Assembly: GCA_903858975.1 (NCBI GenBank)
Contig: CAIOKW010000011.1
Location: 1 to 8,927 of the forward strand
Source: Oligoflexia bacterium
GTDB lineage: Bacteria; Bdellovibrionota; UBA1018; CAIMNF01
Reading direction: 5' to 3'
Length of the DNA: 8,927 bases
Below the pieces are notes generated by a model, which made no database searches, was not told the DNA's origin, and was given only the letters and a program-made list of their open reading frames with translations. A program made the translations under genes and the position numbers. Each line of letters begins with the position of its first letter. Positions within the stretch are counted from its first letter, which is position 1. Of this stretch, positions 1 through 7,001 are shown piece by piece.

Positions 1-718
1 AGCCGCCCTTTGAAAGATCTGAATCCCATTTAGCATGAAATGCAGTGAGCACTTTCACTAAGCGAATGTTTCGACCTGTGAGGGGACCGCCCACAAATTT
101 ACGGGGCATAATGACATCAGTCATCCACGCTTGCTCAAATTCCGGAATCTGAAGTCCTGCGAGCTCTAAGAAGCTCATCCCAAAAGCAGTGCATCCTGAG
201 CTTTCACCAAAAAGTGGGCGAGCATTCAGACCTGAATAGGTATGATGATAGCCCCGAAGTTGATACTCAGACCAATACTCCATGAGGCGGTCACAAGATT
301 GATCGGAGATTAAGAATTTAACAAAAGTGCTGCGACCCGTAGCCTGCATGGAAGCAATATCGTTTTGGCTATCTTGAGAATCGTCGAGCTTTCCAACGAA
401 ACTTTTAAGTACAATTCCGAGGCCGTAGCCTTTAATGAAAAGGTCTTTTCGTTCTTCGCTATTTCCATCGGAGGTGGAACCTGTAAAAAGGTGGGTACCC
501 CGACATGAAAGCTCCACGTAAACGTGTCCAATCTCGTGTCGTTCGCCGCCATTGTACTTGGCAACTTGATTCACCACTGCAGAAACTGCGAGCTTCTGTG
601 GTGAACTCCAATTGGTTCGGGTCGGTGCCGGAATCAGGTGGAGGGTGACTTCTCCAGCAGAAGAGGTGAGAGAGGTGAAAATCATCAGAGCGCTCAGTAG
701 CTTGATCTTTGTCATCAT
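1..718 (-). CDS. Secreted protein of unknown function, C-terminus beyond the window; possible NlpC/P60-like (permuted papain) fold
   Basis: The minus-strand frame is open from an ATG at 718 to the window edge, giving 239 codons without a stop. A second ATG follows at 715. TAGGTAGG just upstream serves as a moderate ribosome-binding site, better spaced for the second ATG. The N-terminus has a lysine pair and a hydrophobic run (LLSALMIFTSLTSSA), a typical signal peptide with likely cleavage after SSA near residue 21, so the product is probably periplasmic or outside the cell. I do not recognise the family. Two blocks stand out: HEIGHVYVEL (residues 61-70), which looks like a beta strand with a conserved-style His65, and GESSGCTAFGMSFLELAGL (171-189), where Cys176 begins a probable helix. 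A His strand preceding a Cys at a helix start is the order found in circularly permuted NlpC/P60-type enzymes, so a cysteine hydrolase or amidase is possible. This is inference only. The gene is divergent from lon. Confidence 0.8.
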   Translation of the reverse strand, partial: MMTKIKLLSALMIFTSLTSSAGEVTLHLIPAPTRTNWSSPQKLAVSAVVNQVAKYNGGERHEIGHVYVELSCRGTHLFTGSTSDGNSEERKDLFIKGYGLGIVLKSFVGKLDDSQDSQNDIASMQATGRSTFVKFLISDQSCDRLMEYWSEYQLRGYHHTYSGLNARPLFGESSGCTAFGMSFLELAGLQIPEFEQAWMTDVIMPRKFVGGPLTGRNIRLVKVLTAFHAKWDSDLSKGG

Positions 719-800
719 CCTACCTATCGACGAGGTTAAAAATATCCTGAATCTTTTCTGAGGCTTCCCGGAAATCACCGGAAAAAGTCAAAGAAAAAGA

Positions 801-845
801 AGAAAATCGACATAACGCTGCCGGGTAATGTCAGAAAATCGTCAT
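801..845. repeat. Pair of near-identical 13-bp direct repeats, AGAAAATCG(A/T)CAT
   Basis: AGAAAATCGACAT at 801-813 and AGAAAATCGTCAT at 833-845 match at 12 of 13 positions and start 32 bp apart, about three helical turns. They lie between the divergent secreted-protein gene and lon, and bracket the dyad at 809-832. Such spacing fits a protein binding two sites on one face of the DNA, but no known regulator box is recognised. Confidence 0.5.
809..832. promoter_or_regulatory. Operator-like imperfect dyad between the secreted-protein gene and lon
   Basis: Left arm GACATAACGC (809-818) and the reverse complement of the right arm GGGTAATGTC (823-832) agree at 8 of 10 positions around a 4-bp centre (TGCC). 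The size and symmetry are those of a dimeric helix-turn-helix operator. There is no T tract, so it is not a terminator. It is not the CIRCE element known from heat-shock genes. Confidence 0.35.
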
Positions 846-888
846 GGTGCAGGCTTCAGTGAAAATATACTTACTCTACCCCTACTCA

Positions 889-916
889 TTGCCTTCAGCT
901 TATGGTGAAATATTAG
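889..916 (+). promoter_or_regulatory. Candidate sigma70-type promoter for lon
   Basis: TTGCCT (889-894) matches TTGACA at 4 of 6 positions. After a 16-bp spacer, TATTAG (911-916) matches TATAAT at 4 of 6. Initiation near 923 would give a leader of about 60 nt before the lon ATG. I saw no convincing heat-shock sigma32-type element. This is the best candidate in the gap but is weak. Confidence 0.35.
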
Positions 917-920
917 TTAG

Positions 921-984
921 GAAGGAGTCGTAGGGAAGGACTCTGATCTAGGTCAGTGAACGACCAACCCTACACAGTCTCATC
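921..984 (+). promoter_or_regulatory. lon 5' leader: foldable, without a Shine-Dalgarno at the start codon
   Basis: The 17 bases before the lon ATG (CCTACACAGTCTCATC and neighbours) contain no purine-rich ribosome-binding site. The only such sequences are GAAGGAG (921-927) and GGGAAGGA (933-940), more than 40 nt upstream. The segment can pair with itself in several ways: GTAGGG (930-935) with CCCTAC (968-973), GAGTC (925-929) with GACTC (939-943), and the near-palindrome CTGATCTAGGTCAG (943-956), symmetric at 12 of 14 positions. The last could instead be a DNA operator. Confidence 0.35.
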
Positions 985-3450
985 ATGAGCAAACAAGCAA
1001 AGACAGAGAAAATCACGGTTCCGGTTCTCCCGTTAAGGGAAGTAATCGTGTTCCCCCACATGGTGGTACCACTTTTCGTAGGGCGCGAAAAATCGATTCG
1101 CGCACTTGAGGAATGTGTAGAAAAGAAGAAGGAACTCTTCTTGGTTGCTCAAAAAGCAGCAACTACGGTGAATCCAGGTGAAAAAGATATTTTTCAAATT
1201 GGTACCTTGGGGACGATTCTTCAGATTTTGAGACTTCCGGATAATACAGTAAAGGTTCTCATTGAAGGAAAGCGTCGCGCGAAAATGCTGAAGTTCTCTG
1301 ACGGAGAACAGATGATTGAAGCGGATGTTGAAGTGATCGTAGAGGCGTCTGAGAAAGGCGTTGAAGCGGAAGCACTCGTTCGTTCTCTGAAGGCAACTTT
1401 TGAGAACTACGTAAAACTCAACAAGCGCATTCCACCAGAAATGCTGATGAGTGTAAATGGCATTGAGGATCCATCTCGTTTGGGGGATGTGATTGTGGCT
1501 CACTTGAATCTTCGCTTTGAAGATAAGCAAGGGGTGCTAGAAATCACTGATCCAACCAAGCGTCTTGAGAAACTTCTTGAGCTCATGCAAGGTGAGATTG
1601 AAATTCTTCAAGTGGAACGTCGTATCCGCACCCGCGTGAAGAAGCAAATGGAGAAGTCTCAAAAAGAGTACTATCTCAATGAGCAAATGCAGGCGATTCA
1701 AAAAGAACTCGGTGAAAAAGACGAGTTCAAAGCTGAATTGATGGCGATTGAGAAGCAAATCAAAACTAAAGCCATGAGCAAAGAGGCAAAAGAGAAAGCA
1801 ACTAAAGAGTTAAAGAAACTCAAGATGATGTCTCCGATGTCAGCTGAAGCGACTGTTGTTCGTAACTATATTGATTGGTTGATTTCACTTCCTTGGGGTG
1901 AATACACAGAAGATAGCCATGATCTGAAAGTGGCAGAAGACATCCTCAATGACGATCACTACGGTCTTGAAGATGTAAAAGAACGCCTTCTGGAGTACCT
2001 CGCTGTGCGTACGCTCACCGAAAACTCTAAAGGGCAGATCCTTTGCTTCCTTGGGCCTCCGGGGGTCGGTAAGACCTCTCTTGCGCGCTCTATTTCTAAG
2101 GCCTTGAACAAGAAATTTGTTCGTGCGTCCATGGGTGGAGTTCGTGATGAGGCCGAGATTCGTGGTCACCGTCGAACTTACGTGGGAGCTCTTCCAGGGA
2201 AGGTCGTTCAATCTCTGAAGAAAGCGGGATCATCGAATCCCGTGTTCCTGCTCGATGAAGTGGATAAAATGAGCATGGATTTCCGCGGTGATCCTTCATC
2301 GGCGCTTCTTGAAGTTCTCGATCCAGAACAAAACATGAACTTTGGAGATCATTATCTAGAAGTAGATTACGACCTTTCTAAAGTCATGTTCGTCCTGACC
2401 GCGAACTCGATTAGCGGAATTCCTCGTCCCCTTTTGGATCGTATGGAAGTCATTACAATTTCGGGCTACACCGAGATTGAAAAATACAACATCGCGAAGA
2501 AATACCTTCTTACTAAGCAAATGGATCAGCATGGCTTAAAGTCTGAAGATATTTCCGTAGATGACGATGCACTTCGTAATGTGATCCGACTCTACACTCG
2601 TGAAGCCGGCGTCCGTAACCTTGAGCGTTTGATGGCGACCCTTTGCCGTAAAGTGGCAAAGAAACTGGTCGATGCTCGCCTTGAGGCTGCACGCAGTAAG
2701 AAATCTGAAAAGATCGGCGTTATTCGAGTGAAGTCAGAGGACTTAGAAGAAATGCTTGGGCCACCACGCTACCTTCAAAACAAACTCGAAGAAAACAACG
2801 AAGTGGGTCTCACCAATGGTCTTGCGTACACCGAGATGGGCGGCGAGATGCTTCAAATTGAAGTGTCCGTAGTTCCAGGTAAAGGTGCCGTGAAGATCAC
2901 AGGTAAACTCGGAGACGTAATGCAAGAGTCTGCTACGACAGCGATGTCGTATGTACGATCTCGTGCAGAAGCCCTCGGGTTAAGCCCAGACTTCTACCAA
3001 AACATCGACATCCATTTGCACGTGCCAGAAGGCGCAGTGCCGAAGGATGGGCCTTCTGCAGGGATCACCATGACGACTGCAATTACAAGCGCACTGACCA
3101 AAATACCGGTGAAGCGTGATGTGGCGATGACCGGAGAAGTTACCCTTCGCGGTCGCGTTCTTCCGATCGGTGGTCTTAAGGAAAAACTTCTAGCGGCGAA
3201 AATCGCTGGAATTAAGACCGTACTCATTCCAAAAGACAACGTTGCGGATTTGAAGAAGATCCCAGCCGAAGTGAAAGAAGGAATGCGCATTATTCCGGTA
3301 GATCACGTAGATCAGGTTCTGCGCTGTGCACTTAGTCTTGATAAGCCAGAAGAGTTTCTCGCTAAAGCGGGCGGAGTGGGCGATATCCCAGCCGCAGTTT
3401 TAGAAAAAGTGGTGACCAAGCCTAAAACAGGCACCGCAGTGAAGCACTAG
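985..3450 (+). CDS. lon: Lon ATP-dependent serine protease (endopeptidase La)
   Basis: This is a cytoplasmic hexameric AAA+ protease that unfolds and degrades misfolded and regulatory proteins. At 821 residues it is slightly longer than the 784 of E. coli Lon. The substrate-binding LON N-domain begins at VPVLPLREVIVFPHMVVPL (about residue 12) and spans roughly the first 200 residues, followed by a charged coiled-coil region (about 205-290). The AAA+ module has Walker A GPPGVGKT at 357-364 and Walker B FLLDEVDK with Asp424 and Glu425. The C-terminal peptidase has the Ser-Lys dyad: Ser691 in DGPSAG and Lys734 in GGLKEKL, 43 residues apart as in E. coli (Ser679, Lys722). About 35 residues beyond the usual end form a low-complexity tail. 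ATG 985 is the only usable start: an in-frame TAG at 949 precedes it with no alternative start codon between, although no Shine-Dalgarno is present. A strong terminator follows, so it is probably monocistronic. Confidence 0.98.
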   Translation: MSKQAKTEKITVPVLPLREVIVFPHMVVPLFVGREKSIRALEECVEKKKELFLVAQKAATTVNPGEKDIFQIGTLGTILQILRLPDNTVKVLIEGKRRAKMLKFSDGEQMIEADVEVIVEASEKGVEAEALVRSLKATFENYVKLNKRIPPEMLMSVNGIEDPSRLGDVIVAHLNLRFEDKQGVLEITDPTKRLEKLLELMQGEIEILQVERRIRTRVKKQMEKSQKEYYLNEQMQAIQKELGEKDEFKAELMAIEKQIKTKAMSKEAKEKATKELKKLKMMSPMSAEATVVRNYIDWLISLPWGEYTEDSHDLKVAEDILNDDHYGLEDVKERLLEYLAVRTLTENSKGQILCFLGPPGVGKTSLARSISKALNKKFVRASMGGVRDEAEIRGHRRTYVGALPGKVVQSLKKAGSSNPVFLLDEVDKMSMDFRGDPSSALLEVLDPEQNMNFGDHYLEVDYDLSKVMFVLTANSISGIPRPLLDRMEVITISGYTEIEKYNIAKKYLLTKQMDQHGLKSEDISVDDDALRNVIRLYTREAGVRNLERLMATLCRKVAKKLVDARLEAARSKKSEKIGVIRVKSEDLEEMLGPPRYLQNKLEENNEVGLTNGLAYTEMGGEMLQIEVSVVPGKGAVKITGKLGDVMQESATTAMSYVRSRAEALGLSPDFYQNIDIHLHVPEGAVPKDGPSAGITMTTAITSALTKIPVKRDVAMTGEVTLRGRVLPIGGLKEKLLAAKIAGIKTVLIPKDNVADLKKIPAEVKEGMRIIPVDHVDQVLRCALSLDKPEEFLAKAGGVGDIPAAVLEKVVTKPKTGTAVKH

Positions 3451-3475
3451 TAACTTAAAAACAGTTAAAACGATC

Positions 3476-3511
3476 AGCCCTGGGGGAGTTTCCCCTGGGG
3501 CTTTTTATTTT
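3476..3511 (+). terminator. Intrinsic terminator of lon
   Basis: AGCCCTGGGGG (3476-3486) pairs with CCCCTGGGGCT (3492-3502) over 11 pairs, including two central G-U wobbles, around the loop AGTTT. The T-rich tail TTTTTATTTT (3502-3511) follows at once. This is a textbook Rho-independent terminator 25 bp after the lon stop. Its T tract ends only 6 bp before the putative uup extended -10 element. Confidence 0.93.
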
Positions 3512-3517
3512 CATTCG

Positions 3518-3526
3518 TGTTAGACT
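3518..3526 (+). promoter_or_regulatory. Extended -10 promoter of uup, predicting a leaderless mRNA
   Basis: TGT-TAGACT (3518-3526) fits the TGN extension plus a -10 hexamer with 4 of 6 matches. Six bases (CACGCC) separate it from the ATG at 3533, so initiation about 7 bp downstream falls on the A of the start codon. There is no Shine-Dalgarno before the ATG and no good -35, since that position lies in the lon terminator. serA and uvrB have the same arrangement. Confidence 0.5.
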
Positions 3527-3532
3527 CACGCC

Positions 3533-5332
3533 ATGTCTGTATTGATGAGTGTATATGAAGTGAAGTTCGCATTTTCCCATCGCGTCCTTTTTGAAGGGCT
3601 CACCTTTAGTATTTCCACGGGGGAAAAGATTGCGCTCATCGGCCAGAACGGAGCCGGGAAATCAACGCTTCTAAAAATCTTGGCAGGCCAAATGGACGCC
3701 GATTCAGGCAAAGTTTCAAGAACTCGAGGGATTCGAGTCGGGTATTTGTCTCAGACACCAGTCTTAGACGAACACCTCACGGCGCGAGAAGTGGTTTACC
3801 AAGGAGTTCAAAATGACGAAGATTGGGCCGGGATCAGCGCAGCAGAAGAGGCGATGTCTAGGCTCGAGATTCCTGATGTCAGAGTGAGTTCTCTCTCGGG
3901 CGGATGGAAAAAGAAAGTGGCCCTGGCAAAAGAGCTCGCCCGATCTCCCGATGTATTGCTTCTCGATGAGCCAACCAACCATCTGGATGTAGAAAGTATT
4001 TTGTGGCTTGAAGACTGGGTCAGGAATTCACCCATGTGCATTCTAACGATCAGCCATGATCGCGCATTTTTGAATCGCATTGCCAACCGAACGATCGAAG
4101 TCGATCGCAGGAACCCAGGCGGGATTCTCAGCGTCGATGGGAATTATGATCAATTTGTGATCGTGAAAGAAGAATATTTAGAAGGTCAGATGGCGCGCGA
4201 GGAATCCTTAAAGAACGTTCTCCGTCGCGAGGTAGAGTGGTTAAAGCGAGGAGCCAAAGCTCGAACCACAAAACAAAAAGCGCGGATTGATCGAGCAGAG
4301 AGTTTGAAGCTGGAAGTTCAGGACTTGGGGCAGAAAAATCAAACGCAGAGTTTAAAGCTCGAGTTTGAAGGATCTGGTCGCGGGCCGAAGAAACTCGTTG
4401 AACTGAAAGGCGTCAGTAAAGCCTACGGCGAAAAGAAGATCCTCAACAACTTTTCACTTTTAATCACCCCAAAGACACGTCTGGGTCTCATTGGTAAAAA
4501 CGGAGTCGGAAAATCGACTCTCATTAAGCTCATTTCTGGAAATGAAGAGGCCGATCAAGGAACCATTGATCGAGCTGATCGCTTGGAAGTGCTTTATTTT
4601 GAGCAAAATCGAGAGACGCTTGATCCTTCGTTGTCTGTGCTCCGAACAGTTTGTCCTTATGGGGAAACGGTGGAGTTTCAAGGAAAGAAAATACACGTAC
4701 GATCCTATCTGGATCGCTTTTTATTTAGTGGTCCCAATGTCGATGTGTTGGTCGAAAAACTCTCGGGTGGAGAGCAAGCGCGACTCTTGCTCGCTCGGAT
4801 GATGCTGAATTCGGCGAATCTTCTGATTATGGATGAGCCTACCAATGATCTCGATATGCAGACCTTGGCGGTACTCGAGGATTGCTTAGAAGAGTTTCCA
4901 GGGGCTGTGATTCTCGTGACCCACGATCGTTCTTTTATGAGTGAAGTTTGTAACCAGATCCTGGCGATTCCACAGATGATTACCTTTTCAGATATGGATC
5001 AATGGGAAACTTGGTTTAAAGCGGAACAAAAGAGAGAGCTTCAGGCGCAAAAGCAAGCCGCGAATGCTCTCACCAGCCAAGGGCAAAAGTCAGAGAAGAA
5101 GAAACTTTCATACAAGGAACAACTCGAATTTGAAAAAATGGAGTCCACGATTTCGGAGAAAGAAACCGAACTTGGTGAACTCGAGGGTCATTCCCAGAAG
5201 CCAGAAATCGCGAGTAATTCAATCGAGCTTTTGAAGGCGTCCGAGAAAATGGCGTCCCTTCAATCAGAAATTGAGCGACTTTATGCGCGCTGGGCTGAGC
5301 TTGAGCAAAAGGGCGGCGTTCGTTCTCATTGA
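3533..5332 (+). CDS. uup: Uup-type ABC-F ATPase
   Basis: This is a soluble protein with two ABC ATPase domains and no membrane segments, so an ABC-F family member rather than a transporter subunit. ABC-F proteins act at the ribosomal E site; Uup is also linked to DNA stability and transposon excision. Domain 1 has Walker A GQNGAGKST (37-45), signature LSGGW (121-125), Walker B LLLDEPTNHLD (142-152, Glu146) and switch His175. An arginine/lysine-rich linker with RGAKARTTKQKARIDRAE (about 240-257) joins the domains, a block typical of Uup. Domain 2 has Walker A GKNGVGKST (321-329), signature LSGGEQ (410-415), Walker B LLIMDEPTNDLD (430-441, Glu435) and switch His464. The C-terminus (from about 523, KKLSYKEQLEFEKME) is a charged coiled coil like the DNA-binding domain of Uup. 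The length of 599 compares with about 635 in E. coli. An in-frame ATG at 3545 is an alternative start, but promoter geometry favours 3533. Confidence 0.93.
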   Translation: MSVLMSVYEVKFAFSHRVLFEGLTFSISTGEKIALIGQNGAGKSTLLKILAGQMDADSGKVSRTRGIRVGYLSQTPVLDEHLTAREVVYQGVQNDEDWAGISAAEEAMSRLEIPDVRVSSLSGGWKKKVALAKELARSPDVLLLDEPTNHLDVESILWLEDWVRNSPMCILTISHDRAFLNRIANRTIEVDRRNPGGILSVDGNYDQFVIVKEEYLEGQMAREESLKNVLRREVEWLKRGAKARTTKQKARIDRAESLKLEVQDLGQKNQTQSLKLEFEGSGRGPKKLVELKGVSKAYGEKKILNNFSLLITPKTRLGLIGKNGVGKSTLIKLISGNEEADQGTIDRADRLEVLYFEQNRETLDPSLSVLRTVCPYGETVEFQGKKIHVRSYLDRFLFSGPNVDVLVEKLSGGEQARLLLARMMLNSANLLIMDEPTNDLDMQTLAVLEDCLEEFPGAVILVTHDRSFMSEVCNQILAIPQMITFSDMDQWETWFKAEQKRELQAQKQAANALTSQGQKSEKKKLSYKEQLEFEKMESTISEKETELGELEGHSQKPEIASNSIELLKASEKMASLQSEIERLYARWAELEQKGGVRSH

Positions 5333-5358
5333 TTTTTTTGCTTCATTCCAAAAAAAAT
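5332..5358. repeat. A/T-only inverted repeat after uup
   Basis: ATTTTTTT (5332-5339) is complementary to AAAAAAAT (5351-5358) across an 11-base loop, and the A of the uup TGA stop is its first base. A hairpin made only of A-T pairs is a poor intrinsic terminator. The tracts could instead bend DNA or act as an upstream element for degP. No other uup terminator is visible, so some read-through into degP is likely. Confidence 0.35.
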
Positions 5359-5381
5359 AAACAAAAACTGTTCCCCGTCAC

Positions 5382-5410
5382 TGGACTTTTTTTCATCTAG
5401 GCGCATCTTA
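5382..5410 (+). promoter_or_regulatory. Candidate degP promoter
   Basis: TGGACT (5382-5387) matches TTGACA at 4 of 6 positions; 16 bp later CATCTT (5404-5409) keeps the critical A and final T of a -10. The same stretch also resembles an extracytoplasmic-function (sigmaE-like) promoter: GGACTT (5383-5388) and TCTTA (5406-5410), against GGAACTT and TCTAA/TCTGA. E. coli degP is sigmaE-controlled, so this reading is attractive. The match is loose and the base composition makes chance hits likely. Confidence 0.25.
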
Positions 5411-5418
5411 AGTTTTTT

Positions 5419-5424
5419 AGGAGT
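5419..5424 (+). promoter_or_regulatory. Canonical ribosome-binding site of degP
   Basis: AGGAGT lies with AGGAG ending 6 nt before the ATG at 5430. This is a strong, well-spaced Shine-Dalgarno and fixes the degP start. It is the only textbook one in the window and contrasts with uup, serA and uvrB. Confidence 0.88.
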
Positions 5425-5429
5425 CCAAG

Positions 5430-6953
5430 ATGAGAAAAACAACATGGTTCGTCGTTTCAATCATAGCTGTCCTTGGATTAGGATGGGGTGCGTCTTTCGG
5501 GCAAACTCTGGATCGAGGATTTGCAGATCTTGCAAAACGGGTGATGCCCGGGGTCGTGAATATTGCGACTTTCGTTCGCCCCAGGATGCTTGCGCCAGGT
5601 TCTGGCGGTCGTTTAGGACCAGGGGGGCAAGAGGATTTGTTTCGCCGTTTCTTTGAGGATTTCTTCGGTGGGCGGATGCCACAACCGAGGGGTGTTCCCC
5701 ATGGGGATGAGGAAGATGAAGAAGGAGAAACGTCAATTCCCGATGGGAAAGGCGCGAAGTCGATACCGATGGCCTTAGGTACGGGCTTCATTATTGATGA
5801 AAAGGAAGGTTTGATTCTCACCAATCACCATGTGATTCAGGGTGCTGAGGAAGTCAGGGTACAGTTTCAAGAGGAAGACTCTGACTTAGCGGTGGCGGAG
5901 GTCATTGGGCGGGATCCAGAGCTTGATGTAGCGCTTTTAAAAGTGAAGGAGAAGAAGCTTACGGCTCTTCCTTTGGGAAATTCGGATGCGATGGAAGTCG
6001 GTGAGTATGTTCTCGCGGTCGGAAATCCACTGGGTTATGGGCATACGGTTTCTCATGGAATCCTTTCCGCAAAGGGGAGACGTAATCCTGAATTTAAAAT
6101 GGGGAAATACCTTCAGACAGATGCCACGATCAATCCTGGTAATTCCGGCGGTCCTTTGATCAACATGAAGGGAGAGGTCATTGGGATTAACAATGCCATT
6201 GATGCACGCGCACAAGGGATCGGATTTGCGATCCCTATTAATTTAGTGAAACAGATTCTGACCCAGTTAAAAACGAAAGGATCGGTTTCGCGCGGTTTCC
6301 TCGGAATCAGTGTGGGTGATCTGACTCCAGAACTTGCAGGACAAATGAAGTTAGATTCGAAACAAAAGGGAGTGATTATTTCAGACCTGACTCCGGGGGC
6401 TCCTGCTTCAGAGGCAGGATTAAAACCCTACGATGTGATTACCTCGATAAACGGAGAGAAGGTAACAAATGCTCAGGATCTGACTTCGAAAGTGACGGCG
6501 ATTGCGGTTGGAGAAAAGGCAAAAATTGATTTCATTAGGGAAGGCAAAGAGAAATCGGTCACGGTGAAGGTTTCGGAAAGACCCATCATGGGAGTGGCCA
6601 AAGCGGAGAAGAAAGAAAAACCCTCTAAGGCATCTCAATCCACTTTTGGGGATTTTGGATTTAAGGTCACCGAAGTGAATGCGCAAAACTCAAGTCAGCT
6701 TGGCATTCCACCGGATGCGATGAAAGGAAAGAAATGGCTTGCCGTATCGGATATCGAATATGGAAAAGCGGCTGCCAATGCAGGATTATCTCGAGGAGAT
6801 GTCATTTTAGATGTCGCGGGTCAAGAAGTGAAAAGCATCACAGAGCTTGATCGAGCGTTTAAGAATCTGAAGGGTAAATCAGTCATGATTCGAGTGAAGC
6901 GCTTTGATCAGGCCGGAAACGATTATGTGAACTTGATTGTGCTTACTCAATAG
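5430..6953 (+). CDS. degP: Do-family (DegP/DegQ/HtrA) periplasmic serine protease with two PDZ domains
   Basis: This envelope quality-control protease/chaperone has 507 residues. The signal peptide has MRKTTW followed by a hydrophobic core and probable cleavage near SFG|Q (24/25). A loop of about 45-110 replaces the simple LA loop: Gly-rich GSGGRLGPGG, then FRRFFEDFFGG, then an acidic run DEEDEE (93-98). The trypsin-like domain has the complete catalytic triad: His134 in TNHHVI, Asp166 in LDVALL and Ser239 in NPGNSGGPL. PDZ1 begins at RGFLGIS (288) and runs to about 380, a lysine-rich linker follows (about 390-403), and PDZ2 covers about 405-505. The two-PDZ layout places it with DegP/DegQ rather than single-PDZ DegS. 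The sequence alone does not separate DegP from DegQ, so the symbol is a family label. It lies 97 bp after uup and converges with serA at 12 bp. The start is fixed by AGGAG. Confidence 0.95.
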   Translation: MRKTTWFVVSIIAVLGLGWGASFGQTLDRGFADLAKRVMPGVVNIATFVRPRMLAPGSGGRLGPGGQEDLFRRFFEDFFGGRMPQPRGVPHGDEEDEEGETSIPDGKGAKSIPMALGTGFIIDEKEGLILTNHHVIQGAEEVRVQFQEEDSDLAVAEVIGRDPELDVALLKVKEKKLTALPLGNSDAMEVGEYVLAVGNPLGYGHTVSHGILSAKGRRNPEFKMGKYLQTDATINPGNSGGPLINMKGEVIGINNAIDARAQGIGFAIPINLVKQILTQLKTKGSVSRGFLGISVGDLTPELAGQMKLDSKQKGVIISDLTPGAPASEAGLKPYDVITSINGEKVTNAQDLTSKVTAIAVGEKAKIDFIREGKEKSVTVKVSERPIMGVAKAEKKEKPSKASQSTFGDFGFKVTEVNAQNSSQLGIPPDAMKGKKWLAVSDIEYGKAAANAGLSRGDVILDVAGQEVKSITELDRAFKNLKGKSVMIRVKRFDQAGNDYVNLIVLTQ

Positions 6954-6964
6954 CCTCTGATAAT

Positions 6965-7001
6965 CTTAAGACACTCTTCGGGTTCGAATCGCAGTCTTGA
7001 G
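6965..7001 (+). other. Hairpin at the degP/serA convergent junction
   Basis: On the plus strand CTTAAGAC (6965-6972) can pair with GTCTTGAG (6994-7001) over 8 pairs with one U-G wobble. Inside it, TTCG (6977-6980) pairs with CGAA (6985-6988). There is no T tract, so it is not a standard intrinsic terminator. It starts 11 bases after the degP stop and overlaps the last serA codons, and might protect the degP 3' end. In the minus-strand RNA the wobble becomes an A-C mismatch, so it would favour the degP transcript. Confidence 0.3.

Noticed and set aside
524..538. HEIGH in the secreted protein matches the HExxH zinc-protease motif
   Set aside because: The flanking residues (VYVELSC) look like a beta strand rather than the helix that carries HExxH in zincins, and no third zinc ligand is apparent. 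Five-residue matches occur by chance.
828..908. A 26-codon plus-strand ORF upstream of lon (MSENRHGAG... ending LIAFSLW)
   Set aside because: It has no convincing ribosome-binding site, and its first bases are part of the dyad at 809-832. Most of it lies upstream of the likely lon transcription start, and an ORF this short is expected by chance.
1033..1530. A 165-codon minus-strand ORF opposite the lon N-domain
   Set aside because: It is antisense to a clearly conserved gene, rich in His, Phe and Asn as expected from reverse reading, and has no recognisable motif.
4491..4802. A 103-codon ORF in another frame within uup
   Set aside because: It lies wholly inside the strongly conserved second ATPase domain of uup, shows no family character and has no ribosome-binding site. 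It is a shadow frame.
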